From Pseudomonadota bacterium (GTDB lineage Bacteria > Pseudomonadota > Alphaproteobacteria > Rhizobiales > Pleomorphomonadaceae), in the NCBI GenBank assembly GCA_018262505.1, contig JAGSYV010000011.1, forward strand, positions 62,001 to 126,000: a stretch of 64,000 nt of DNA, written 5' to 3'. A program made the position numbers and the translations under genes. Positions within the stretch are counted from its first letter, which is position 1, and each line of letters begins with the position of its first letter. The notes under the pieces were generated by a model. The model had not been told where the DNA came from. It was given only the letters and a program-made list of their open reading frames with translations, and made no database searches. Below, piece by piece: positions 46,661 to 54,741 of the stretch.

Positions 46661-47689
46661 TCAGGCGAGCCCGGCCTTGAGCGGCTTCTCGGTCACCTCA
46701 AGGTCGGCGGTGAGTTCGCGGATCGGCTTGATGCCAGCCTTGGCAAGGCCCCCGTGGTACGACTTCACCGCCTCCGAGGGCGACAGATCGCCGCTGGCCA
46801 CCGCCCGCATGTGCTTGACCATGCTGAGCGGGTCCTCGGCGAGGTTGATCTTGCGACCGAACAGCGCGACGCGGGCACCGTATTTCTCGGACTGGAAAAT
46901 CAGCTCGTAGCAGTCGCGCGTCGTGCCGGCGCCACCGCCGAGCACGCCAACGATGACGGTCGGATCGTAGGACGCGAGTTCTTCCATCGCCTTCGGGCCG
47001 TTGTAGGCGATCTTCAGGAACTCCGGCCGATCGGCCTTGCTTACGCCGGCAAGACAGCGGGCGATGCAGTCGTTGATGTAGTGCGGCACCAGATCGGCCT
47101 CGATGCCGGTGTCAACATTGGGATTGAACACCTCGAGGAAATACTTGAAGCCGTTCAGCGCCGCCTCGTAGCGGAACTCGGCAAAGGCCTCGAGAGAGGC
47201 ATAATCGTGATCGAGATCGTTGTTGAAGGTCATCGAATAGAGGCCGAGATCGGTGCCGACCAGCGGCGCGCCGGGGGCCGGGTCAACGGTACCGGTTGTC
47301 ACCCTCGAAATCGACGCGCTGCGGAAGGGCCGCGACGGCTTCTTCGGATAGATGCCGCCACGCACGAACCAGATATCGGTGGTGTCGTTGGCGCGAATGG
47401 CCGGCTTCACCTTCGAATTCTTGTAGACGCCCTGCTCGTTGAGCAACTCGAAGCTGGAAGCTGACGTCAGCATGATGTCGACGACGTCCTGCTCGACGAT
47501 GGCACGAACATTATTGAGAAATTCCGGACGCGTCTGATAGCGGCCGAGCGTTCCGTCCTTGGCTCTGAGCGGGCCGGCGCCAGGGATCGACGGCCCCATG
47601 TCGGGGTCCTTGGCATCGGCGATGATGAAATCGGCACGCGTGTAGGCGCCCGCCCGAATGCGGGCAAGCTTTTCGTCAAGACGGAACAT
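46661..47689 (-). CDS. class I aldolase-like TIM-barrel protein
   Basis: A 342-residue beta/alpha-barrel protein. Visible barrel elements are ADFIIADAKDPDMG at the start, EFRYEAALNGFKYFLEVFNPN in the middle, a Lys in EFLKIAYNGPKAMEEL suited to Schiff-base formation, and phosphate-binding turns VIVGVLGGGAGTTRDC and GARVALFGRKIN. Proteins of this kind accompany sugar kinases in catabolic clusters. The exact reaction is unproven. ATG 47689 is preferred over the longer frame because GGAG lies 7 bases upstream. It forms an operon with the PfkB kinase. Confidence 0.75.
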   Translation of the reverse strand: MFRLDEKLARIRAGAYTRADFIIADAKDPDMGPSIPGAGPLRAKDGTLGRYQTRPEFLNNVRAIVEQDVVDIMLTSASSFELLNEQGVYKNSKVKPAIRANDTTDIWFVRGGIYPKKPSRPFRSASISRVTTGTVDPAPGAPLVGTDLGLYSMTFNNDLDHDYASLEAFAEFRYEAALNGFKYFLEVFNPNVDTGIEADLVPHYINDCIARCLAGVSKADRPEFLKIAYNGPKAMEELASYDPTVIVGVLGGGAGTTRDCYELIFQSEKYGARVALFGRKINLAEDPLSMVKHMRAVASGDLSPSEAVKSYHGGLAKAGIKPIRELTADLEVTEKPLKAGLA

Positions 47690-48036
47690 CAGGTCACTCC
47701 AATCCGCCGGTGCCAGGCCCTCCCGGCCGCGCGGCTCAACGTTTCCTCCGGCCATCCCACTTCACGACCGGGAGGACGGCTCATTTTCTTGTCTTCGGAC
47801 CGCGGCAACGATCGCAGACCACCGCGGAGCCACTCCGCATGTTGTGACGGTTCAAAGCGGGTGACAAGCCCCGATCTCGGTTGAGACCGGCTTTGAAGCG
47901 GTGCTTGGCGGTCGATGCGACCAAAGACGAAACGCCCGACGCGCACGGCTGGCGGCCACCGCTTCCGCGCGTCCTCCGATCCCGATATAGCTTGACCCCA
48001 AGCCAGCCCACGGGGCCGTCGAAGCGAGAGAAATCA
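47690..48036. other. divergent intergenic region, no gene seen
   Basis: 347 bases between the aldolase-like gene and the flavoprotein gene. The only structure noticed is an 8-bp inverted repeat TTCAAAGC (47851-47858) / GCTTTGAA (47890-47897) with a 31-base spacer. Promoters for both flanking genes must be here. Short ORFs through the region have no family resemblance. Confidence 0.45.
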
Positions 48037-49248
48037 ATGAGCGATTCTATTGTCATCATTGGCGCCGGCCAGGCAGCCGCCGCCTTCGCCGGCAAGCTCC
48101 GCGCGCTCGGGTCGGACCGGCCTCTGACCATCGTTGGCGACGAGCCGGTGCTGCCCTACCAACGCCCGCCGCTTTCCAAGAAATACCTCGTCGGCGAGGC
48201 GACCTTCGATCGGTTGCTCCTGAAACCACCGGCCTGGTACGAGGCCAACGCCGTTACCGTTCTGACCGGCCGCCGCGCCGTCACCATCGACCGGACGAGG
48301 CGGACTGTCGGTCTCGAAGGTGGTGAAGAGCTTTCCTACGCCACGCTGGTTCTGGCCACCGGCGCAACGCCGCGCCGCCTGCCGGCGGTAATCGGCGGCG
48401 ATCTCCGCGGCGTCTTCACGCTACGCGACAAAGCCGACGCCGACGCGCTGATGGCCGATTTCCAGCCCGGACGCCGTCTGGTGGTGATCGGCGGCGGCTA
48501 CGTCGGTCTCGAGACGGCGGCTGTCGCCAAAACGCGCGGCCTTGAGGTCACCGTTGTCGAACTGGCCGATCGCATTCTGAAGCGCGTCGCCGCCGCCGGA
48601 ACGGCCGACCTCGTCCGCGACCTCCACCGGAGCCACGGCGTCGATATTCTGGAAAGTACCGCCATCGTCCGGCTTGTCGGGGACGATGGTCGTCTCACAG
48701 GCGCCGAACTGATGGACGGCCGAACGATCGCCGCCGATCTCGCCGTCGTCGGCATCGGAGTCGCACCCAATACCGGCCTGGCCGAGGCGGCGGGTCTTGC
48801 CGTCAACGACGGGATCGTCGTCGACCAGTTTGCCCGCACCTCGGATCCCGACATCATCGCCCTCGGCGACTGTGCCCGCTTCCCCTATGACGGCCGTCTG
48901 GTTCGCTTGGAATCGGTGCAGAACGCCTTCGACCAAGGCGAAGCCGCGGCGGCGGCCCTCGTCGGCGAAGGTGGCGCTTACGTGCCACAGCCCTGGTTCT
49001 GGTCCGATCAATACGACGCCAAACTGCAGATCGCCGGCCTGCACCACGGTTACGGCGACACGCTGGCAACCGATGGCCCGCGGCCCGGCAGCCACGCCGT
49101 ATGGTATTTCGCGAGCGGCGCGATGATCGCCGTCGATGCCCTCAACTACCCAGCCGCCTTCGTGACCGCCAAGAAGCTCCTGGAGGCCGGCAAGAACGTT
49201 TCCCGCCTCGACATCGAGACGAAGCCGCTCAAGGAACTCTTGGCATAA
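48037..49248 (+). CDS. FAD-dependent oxidoreductase, ferredoxin-reductase type
   Basis: A 403-residue flavoprotein of the rhodocoxin/putidaredoxin-reductase group. The FAD Rossmann motif is IVIIGAGQAAAAFAGKLR, the second, NADH-binding dinucleotide motif is RLVVIGGGYVGLETAAVA, and the FAD-ribityl motif is PDIIALGDCARF. The C-terminal reductase domain PQPWFWSDQYDAKLQIAGL is complete. Such enzymes pass electrons from NADH to a 2Fe-2S ferredoxin for a P450 or dioxygenase, but none is adjacent. ATG 48037 removes a spurious 52-residue extension in the ORF track. Confidence 0.9.
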   Translation: MSDSIVIIGAGQAAAAFAGKLRALGSDRPLTIVGDEPVLPYQRPPLSKKYLVGEATFDRLLLKPPAWYEANAVTVLTGRRAVTIDRTRRTVGLEGGEELSYATLVLATGATPRRLPAVIGGDLRGVFTLRDKADADALMADFQPGRRLVVIGGGYVGLETAAVAKTRGLEVTVVELADRILKRVAAAGTADLVRDLHRSHGVDILESTAIVRLVGDDGRLTGAELMDGRTIAADLAVVGIGVAPNTGLAEAAGLAVNDGIVVDQFARTSDPDIIALGDCARFPYDGRLVRLESVQNAFDQGEAAAAALVGEGGAYVPQPWFWSDQYDAKLQIAGLHHGYGDTLATDGPRPGSHAVWYFASGAMIAVDALNYPAAFVTAKKLLEAGKNVSRLDIETKPLKELLA

Positions 49249-49406
49249 TCAAGGAGATGGGGCTCGGGCCGCCCTCGACGCAAGAACAATACGAGAGCGA
49301 ACCCGGTGTCCATTCGGACCGGCCGGCTACGCACGACCTGATGCCGACACCCAGGAGTTTCGTCGATCATGGTTGCGATTCGGTTTCCAGCCGCAATTTT
49401 GCCGGC

Positions 49407-49452
49407 TTCAATATATGGACGCCGTTACGACAGTGACCCACCATATATTGAA
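49407..49452. repeat. 12-bp perfect inverted repeat with 22-base spacer
   Basis: TTCAATATATGG and CCATATATTGAA flank a 22-base spacer in the gap between the flavoprotein gene and gpsA (convergent stops). The arms are A/T-rich in a G/C-rich region. It may be a cruciform or terminator-like element or a protein site; it is too long-looped for a standard terminator. Nothing else is seen in this 257-base gap. Confidence 0.5.
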
Positions 49453-49505
49453 TAGCTCGGCAGAGCGCCCCCGCCGTCGTTGCAAAATGCAACGGGCTGA
49501 CGGCT

Positions 49506-50489
49506 TCAGATGACATTTTCCCGCTTGAGCGGACGCGCCATCAGGCGGTCGACGGCGTCATCGACAGAAAGGTGGCCGGCCAACACCTCGGCCACCGCCG
49601 TCATGATCGGCACCTCGACCCAGAACTCCGATGCCTTCTGAACGGCAATGCCGACGGTGGCCGCCCCTTCGGCCAGCTTGCCGAAGCTCGCCGGCGACTC
49701 TCCCCGACCGACGCCCAAGCCGAGAGAATAGTTGCGCGACTGGACGGACGAGCAGGTCAGCACCAGGTCGCCAAAGCCCGAGAGGCCCATCAGCGTCTCC
49801 GCTTCGGCGCCAAAGGCAGCGGCGAGCCGCCGCATCTCGACAAAGCCACGCGTGATGACGGCCGCCTGCGCCGAAGCGCCGAGCGCCCGACCGGCGACGA
49901 TACCGGCAGCGATGGCCAAGACATTCTTCAACGCGCCGCCCAGTTCGACGCCGGCGACGTCGGTGGCGGCATAAGGCCGGAAAGTGGGACCGGCGAGACG
50001 GCGGGCGATGGCGTCGGCGAGCGTCGCATCCTCGGCGGCGATGGTCACCGCCGTTGGCAAGCCACGCGCCACATCGTCCGCAAACCCTGGTCCCGACAGC
50101 ACGGCGACCCGTCGGCCCGGCAGCGCCGCAGCGATCGCCACGGAGGGCGGGACGCCGGTCGACTGTTCGATACCCTTGGCACAGGAAACGATCACCGCCT
50201 CCGGTCCAATGACGCTGGAAAGCACGGTGGCCGCTGACCGGCAGGCCTGGGCAGGGACGGCAAGAAGCAGCAGATCGACACCGGCAAGTGCCTTGGGGTC
50301 GGCGTACGCGGTCACCATCGGCGGGAAAATGGCATTCTGAAGATGCGGGCTCCGCCGTGTGGCGTTCAGACTTTCCGCGTCCTCGGCGCTCCGGCCGCAG
50401 AGGATCACTTCGGCGCCAGCTCGCGCCGCCGTCAAGGCCAGCGCCGAGCCCCAGGCACCAGCGCCATAGATACCGATGGTGTTGCTCAT
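49506..50489 (-). CDS. gpsA: NAD(P)-dependent glycerol-3-phosphate dehydrogenase
   Basis: Reduces dihydroxyacetone phosphate to sn-glycerol 3-phosphate for phospholipid synthesis. It has 327 residues. The N-terminal Rossmann motif is [15 protein letters not shown], and the catalytic Lys is in [16 protein letters not shown], with the preceding [19 protein letters not shown] segment typical of GpsA. Its ATG overlaps the tsaD stop by 4 bases (ATGA), the usual alphaproteobacterial tsaD-gpsA pairing. Confidence 0.95.
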   Translation of the reverse strand: MSNTIGIYGAGAWGSALALTAARAGAEVILCGRSAEDAESLNATRRSPHLQNAIFPPMVTAYADPKALAGVDLLLLAVPAQACRSAATVLSSVIGPEAVIVSCAKGIEQSTGVPPSVAIAAALPGRRVAVLSGPGFADDVARGLPTAVTIAAEDATLADAIARRLAGPTFRPYAATDVAGVELGGALKNVLAIAAGIVAGRALGASAQAAVITRGFVEMRRLAAAFGAEAETLMGLSGFGDLVLTCSSVQSRNYSLGLGVGRGESPASFGKLAEGAATVGIAVQKASEFWVEVPIMTAVAEVLAGHLSVDDAVDRLMARPLKRENVI

Positions 50490-51583
50490 ACCTTCGCTCC
50501 CAACCGGCCGTGGCCGACGAGCGGCACCGCGACATCATCGAGTGGCCAACGAGGGCGCGCCGCCACATCGAAACCGTCAGTATGCCCCAGCGCCAATCGC
50601 TCGGCGCCAGCCCAGGCGATCATGGCACCGTTATCGGTGCAGAGGTTACCAGGCGGCACAACGAGTTGGCCATTAAGGTTGGCCATCACCGTAGCGAGCC
50701 GGTTGCGGATCGCCTTGTTGGCGGCAACGCCACCGGCCACCACCAGCACCGGCGGGCGACCGTTGGCGAGCGTGCCGGCAAAACGCCTTACGGCAAGGCC
50801 AACGCGATCAGCCACCACATCGGACACCGCCGCCTGGAAGGAGGCGCAAATATCGGCCACATCCTGCCGGGAAAGCGGCGCCAAGGCCTCCGCTGCGTGG
50901 CGCACCGCCGTTTTCAAACCAGAAAAGGAAAAGTTCGGCTCATCCCGGCCAAGAAGCGGCCGAGGTAGCGCGACGCGGCCGGCATTGCCTTCGGCCGCCA
51001 TTTTTTCCACCGCCGGTCCACCGGGATAGCCGAGCTGGAGCAGCTTGGCCGTCTTGTCGAAGGCCTCACCAAGCGCATCGTCGATGGTGGTACCGATGCG
51101 CTGGTAATGACCGACACCGTTGACCCTCAGGATCTGGCTATGTCCGCCAGAGACCAAGAGTAGCAGATAAGGAAACTCGACGCCGTGGGTGAGGCGGACG
51201 GTGAGCGCATGTCCCTCAAGATGGTTGACGGCCACAAGCGGCTTCTTCGCCGCGTAGGCCAGCGCCTTGGCGGTGGTAAGCCCAACCAGCACGCCGCCGA
51301 TGAGGCCGGGTCCAGCCGTCGCTGCCACCGCGTCGACATCGGCGAGCGAAAGCCCGGCTTCGCTGAGTGCCGCCGCCACGAGACCGTCCATCACTTCGAC
51401 ATGGGCGCGGGCGGCGATCTCCGGCACCACGCCGCCGAAAGCCGCGTGTTCCTCGATCTGCGAGAAGACGACGTTGGAGAGAATTTCGCCCGATCCGTCG
51501 GCACGCCGCCGTACCACGGCGGCGGCAGTCTCGTCGCAGGAACTTTCGAGGCCGAGAACGACGAGATCCCTGAGGTCGTCCAT
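50486..51583 (-). CDS. tsaD: tRNA threonylcarbamoyladenosine biosynthesis protein TsaD
   Basis: Transfers the threonylcarbamoyl group to A37 of ANN-decoding tRNAs. It has 365 residues of the ASKHA fold. Landmarks are [16 protein letters not shown] at the start, the metal-binding HxxxH in [26 protein letters not shown], and GVAANKAIR near the C-terminus with the final NGAMIAWAG metal motif. The start is moved from 51679 to ATG 51583, the standard N-terminus. It is divergent from hemC, a very common arrangement. Confidence 0.95.
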   Translation of the reverse strand: MDDLRDLVVLGLESSCDETAAAVVRRRADGSGEILSNVVFSQIEEHAAFGGVVPEIAARAHVEVMDGLVAAALSEAGLSLADVDAVAATAGPGLIGGVLVGLTTAKALAYAAKKPLVAVNHLEGHALTVRLTHGVEFPYLLLLVSGGHSQILRVNGVGHYQRIGTTIDDALGEAFDKTAKLLQLGYPGGPAVEKMAAEGNAGRVALPRPLLGRDEPNFSFSGLKTAVRHAAEALAPLSRQDVADICASFQAAVSDVVADRVGLAVRRFAGTLANGRPPVLVVAGGVAANKAIRNRLATVMANLNGQLVVPPGNLCTDNGAMIAWAGAERLALGHTDGFDVAARPRWPLDDVAVPLVGHGRLGAKV

Positions 51584-51775
51584 CCTGGTCAATCCATCTC
51601 TGCCGGTGTCGGCCCGCCTGGAAAGGCGAGACCCAAGAACACGTTGCCTCGCGGCGCTCCATGGTCCAAGTGTTGCCATGGCGAGGCGAGACGTTAGGGA
51701 CGATTCGCCGCCGTTTCCGATCGTCGGCCGGCCGACGCCTTCGTTTCACGGCTCTATCACACGGGGAGCGAACCG

Positions 51776-52597
51776 GTGCAACCAAAACCCATCCGTCTCG
51801 GCACGCGCGGCAGCCCGCTCGCCCTTGCCCAGGCCCACGAGGTACGCGACCGCTTGGTCGCCGCCTGGGGTGCGCGTGCGCCGGAGGTCGAGATCGTGCC
51901 GATCAGCACCGCCGGTGACCGTATCCAGGATCGAACGCTGGCCGAGGTGGGCGGCAAGGGCCTGTTTACCGAGGAAATCGAAGCTGGTCTGTTGAGCGGT
52001 ACGCTCGACATCGCCGTCCATTCCTCCAAGGACATGCCGACAGTGCTGCCCGAAGGCCTGGCAGCCTCGCTGCGGCGCGCGGCGATCGTCCGCCGCCTCC
52101 GGCCCGATGTCGTCGTCGTGCCCTACCGCGGCAATGTCCAGACGCGGTTGCGCAAGCTCGGCGAAGGCATCGCCGACGCAACACTGCTGGCCGTCGCTGG
52201 CCTGAAGCGCCTCGGCATGCTCGAGGTGGCTACTGAGATCCTCGATCTGGAATCCTTTCCCCCAGCGGTCGGTCAGGGGGCAATCTGCATCGAAAGTCGC
52301 GTGGATGACGCTCGGGTCGCCGAGCTTCTGGCCCCGATCCACCATAAACCGACTGCCGTCGCACTCGCCTGCGAACGGGCCTACCTTGCCCGCCTCGATG
52401 GTTCGTGCCGTACGCCAATTGCCGGCTATGCGGTGGCGACGGACGGCGGGGTGGATCTCCACGGCCTGATCCTGACGCCGGACGGCCGCGTTGCCCATGA
52501 GGGACGGGAAAGCGGCTCCGACCCGGAGGGCGTCGGCGATCGCCTCGGCGCCCGCCTCGCCGCGCTGGCCGGGCCGGGCTTCTTCGGCGGGAGCTGA
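51776..52597 (+). CDS. hemC: porphobilinogen deaminase (hydroxymethylbilane synthase) lacking about 35 core residues
   Basis: Third enzyme of tetrapyrrole synthesis; polymerises four porphobilinogens on a dipyrromethane cofactor. Identity is certain: [24 protein letters not shown], the catalytic Asp in [28 protein letters not shown]-like [12 protein letters not shown] and the cofactor-Cys motif [10 protein letters not shown]. Between VLPEGLA and SLRRA, however, homologues have about 35 more residues containing the EREDPRDAF block and GATVGTSS; here the two ends are fused in frame. The product is 273 residues against about 305-310 normally. It is unlikely to be active as read. GTG 51776 follows GGGGAG. 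hemD starts 3 bases after its stop. Confidence 0.9.
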   Translation: MQPKPIRLGTRGSPLALAQAHEVRDRLVAAWGARAPEVEIVPISTAGDRIQDRTLAEVGGKGLFTEEIEAGLLSGTLDIAVHSSKDMPTVLPEGLAASLRRAAIVRRLRPDVVVVPYRGNVQTRLRKLGEGIADATLLAVAGLKRLGMLEVATEILDLESFPPAVGQGAICIESRVDDARVAELLAPIHHKPTAVALACERAYLARLDGSCRTPIAGYAVATDGGVDLHGLILTPDGRVAHEGRESGSDPEGVGDRLGARLAALAGPGFFGGS

Positions 52598-52600
52598 GCC

Positions 52601-54712
52601 ATGGTTCTTCTCATTCTCCGTCCGGAACCGCAGGCGAGCGACATGGTGGCGGCACTCGCCGCCCGTGGCGTTCCGGCCCTCGCCGAACCGATGCTGACCA
52701 TCGAGCCGGCGGATAACCCCACTGGCCTGGTGCGTGCGGCCGATCCCAACGCCGAAGCCCTCATCCTCACCTCGCGCCAGACGGTCGCGATCCTGAAAGG
52801 TGCCGGCGGACTTCAAGCTCTCACCGGGCTGCCGGTGATCGCCGTCGGTGCCGGCACCGCTCACGACGCCCGAGCCGCCGGCTTCGTTGACGTCCGTTCG
52901 GCCGACGGCAACGCCGACGACCTCGTCGATCTCGTCGCCCGAACCGGTTTCCACCGCCTCGTCCATGCCGGGGGTAGGGACAAAGCCGGCGACATCGTCG
53001 GCCGGCTGGCCGGGCTCGGCGTCACGGTCACCGAAGCCGAACTCTATCGCGCCGAACCCCGGCAAGACCTTGCTCCGGAAGTCGTCACCGCCTTCACTGA
53101 GGAGCGTATCGATGGGCTGATCGTCGCCTCGAGGCGCTCCGCGCAAGCTTTCGCTGATCTCATGGACGCAAGGGGCTGGGCACCCCGTCTCGCGCACCTC
53201 GGCGCCGCGGCCCTTTCGGAGGCGGCGGCAGCGCCGCTCACCGGCCGCGTCGCCGAAATGATCGTGGCGCCGGAACCGACCGGTCCGGCACTCGTTGAAG
53301 CTAGCGTTGCGCTCGCCGCCCGGCTGCGCGAAACTGCCGATGGCGAGCATGAAGCGGAGGGACTTGAGACCATGATATCCGAAGACCACCGCAAGGACGC
53401 TGCAAGCCGGCGCAATCGCCCGAAAGCTCCCGTCATCGATCTTGAGGCAACCGAAGTGGCAAAGGCCGCCCAGCCACCAAAACCGCCCCAAGAACCGCCG
53501 CGCGAACCACCTGTTCCCGAGCCGCCAGGACCGGACGTGCCGCCGATCCAGCCGCCAGAAGAACAGCCTCCGTTCGGCGACCCGCCGGGACCGGACGTAC
53601 CGCCGAACACACCGCCGGACGAACAACCACCGTTTGGCGATCCACCGCTGGACAACCCCACACTGGCGTCGGGAAAAGCTGAAACCGCCAAGGCGGAAGC
53701 CGCAACGGCGCCACGCACCGATCGTCCCAGCCAGATAAAAGCCTTCCTGCCGCTTCTCGGGGCAGGTGTTGCTGGCGGCTGTGTTGCCGCCGTTATCATC
53801 TTGTCCTTGATGCCGCGCTCCAGCGAACGTCCCGAGGCCGGCAGCATCGACCCGGCAACCTTGGAAGCGCGCCTTGGGGAAGTCGCCGACCGCCTGGCTG
53901 CCGGGCAAACCGCAACCGAGACGCTTACCAGTCGGATTGCCTCGCTCGAAGGCAAAGAAGCGCCTGTCGTCGATCTCGCTCCGCTCGGCACCCGCATTGA
54001 CGACCTCGCCGCCCGCTTGGGCGCCGCCGAGAAAGCCGCCGCCGCCAAGCCGGTCGTCGATCCTGCCACGATAACCGCTCTCGAAGGCCGGGTCGCCGAA
54101 CTCGTCTCGGCAGCGGACGCACTGAAGGCGGGAAACGCCACCGCGGCGACCCGCCTCGCTGCCATCGAGGAGCGCCTTGCCAACGCACCCAAGGGTGGCG
54201 AGATCGCCGCTCTGTCGCTCGCCCTCACCTCAATGTCGGGTAAAATCGACGCCGGCCTGCCGTTTACGACCGATCTCGCCGTGATTGCCGCCGCAGCCCC
54301 CGACCTCGCCGGTCTCGACGACCTCCGGGCACTTGCCGACAAGGGGGTACCGACCCGAGACCGATTGCTGGCGACGCTGCCGGTGGACGCCATGCTGGCC
54401 CGACGGCCGGTTGAGGTCGGCAAGGGGTGGATGGACGGCCTGTTCGATAGCGCCAAGTCCCTGGTCAACTATCGCGAGACCGGTCCGGCCACCACGGACC
54501 CGGCATCGAGTGCCGTCGAGGCGATCCATGAAGCGCTGAAGCGCGGCGACACCGCCGCGGCCAAGACGGCTGCCGACACCCTGCCTGCTTGGGCGCGTCC
54601 ACCGGCCGAGAGCTGGCTTGCCGATCTCGACGCTCGTGTGCGTGTCGATGCCGGCGTGAAGGCCATTTCCGCTCGTATTGTCGATCGCTTGTCGGTGCCC
54701 GCCACCAACTGA
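52601..54712 (+). CDS. hemD: uroporphyrinogen-III synthase fused to a mitofilin-like membrane protein
   Basis: A single 703-residue frame. Residues 1-240 are uroporphyrinogen-III synthase (LILRPEPQASDMVAALAARGV, ALILTSRQTVAIL, ADGNADDLVDLV, GLIVASRRSAQAFADLM), which closes and inverts ring D of hydroxymethylbilane. After an internal Met (about residue 258, MISEDHRKDAASRR) comes a proline-rich linker with two 20-residue repeats, a transmembrane helix LLGAGVAGGCVAAVIILSL and a long alanine-rich coiled-coil region ending in a C-terminal helical domain, as in the COG4223/mitofilin proteins usually encoded separately just after hemD. GAGGGACTTGAGACC before the internal ATG could allow separate translation. 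No stop divides the two parts. Confidence 0.85.
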   Translation: MVLLILRPEPQASDMVAALAARGVPALAEPMLTIEPADNPTGLVRAADPNAEALILTSRQTVAILKGAGGLQALTGLPVIAVGAGTAHDARAAGFVDVRSADGNADDLVDLVARTGFHRLVHAGGRDKAGDIVGRLAGLGVTVTEAELYRAEPRQDLAPEVVTAFTEERIDGLIVASRRSAQAFADLMDARGWAPRLAHLGAAALSEAAAAPLTGRVAEMIVAPEPTGPALVEASVALAARLRETADGEHEAEGLETMISEDHRKDAASRRNRPKAPVIDLEATEVAKAAQPPKPPQEPPREPPVPEPPGPDVPPIQPPEEQPPFGDPPGPDVPPNTPPDEQPPFGDPPLDNPTLASGKAETAKAEAATAPRTDRPSQIKAFLPLLGAGVAGGCVAAVIILSLMPRSSERPEAGSIDPATLEARLGEVADRLAAGQTATETLTSRIASLEGKEAPVVDLAPLGTRIDDLAARLGAAEKAAAAKPVVDPATITALEGRVAELVSAADALKAGNATAATRLAAIEERLANAPKGGEIAALSLALTSMSGKIDAGLPFTTDLAVIAAAAPDLAGLDDLRALADKGVPTRDRLLATLPVDAMLARRPVEVGKGWMDGLFDSAKSLVNYRETGPATTDPASSAVEAIHEALKRGDTAAAKTAADTLPAWARPPAESWLADLDARVRVDAGVKAISARIVDRLSVPATN
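53525..53644 (+). repeat. two tandem 60-bp repeats coding for a proline-rich linker
   Basis: Two adjacent 60-base units in frame with hemD/mitofilin encode PGPDVPPIQPPEEQPPFGDP and PGPDVPPNTPPDEQPPFGDP. They form the flexible linker between the synthase domain and the membrane anchor. Slight divergence between copies indicates an older duplication. Confidence 0.9.
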
Positions 54713-54741
54713 CCCGCCGCCTGCTTCGGAAAGGCTCCGAG

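Noticed and set aside
36861-47689. Calling the island a sulfoquinovose operon outright
   Set aside because: Only the isomerase resembles the known pathway; a GH31 sulfoquinovosidase, sulfolactaldehyde reductase and sulfonate exporter are missing, and the kinase and aldolase-like proteins are dissimilar to YihV and YihT.
53525-53644. Tandem 60-bp repeat as a possible regulatory or CRISPR-like array
   Set aside because: Only two units, in frame and coding for a proline linker; no spacer structure. No CRISPR array was seen anywhere in the window.
51746-53908. 720-residue ORF antisense to hemC/hemD
   Set aside because: Complement of the two tetrapyrrole genes, with low-complexity Arg/Gly/Phe stretches.
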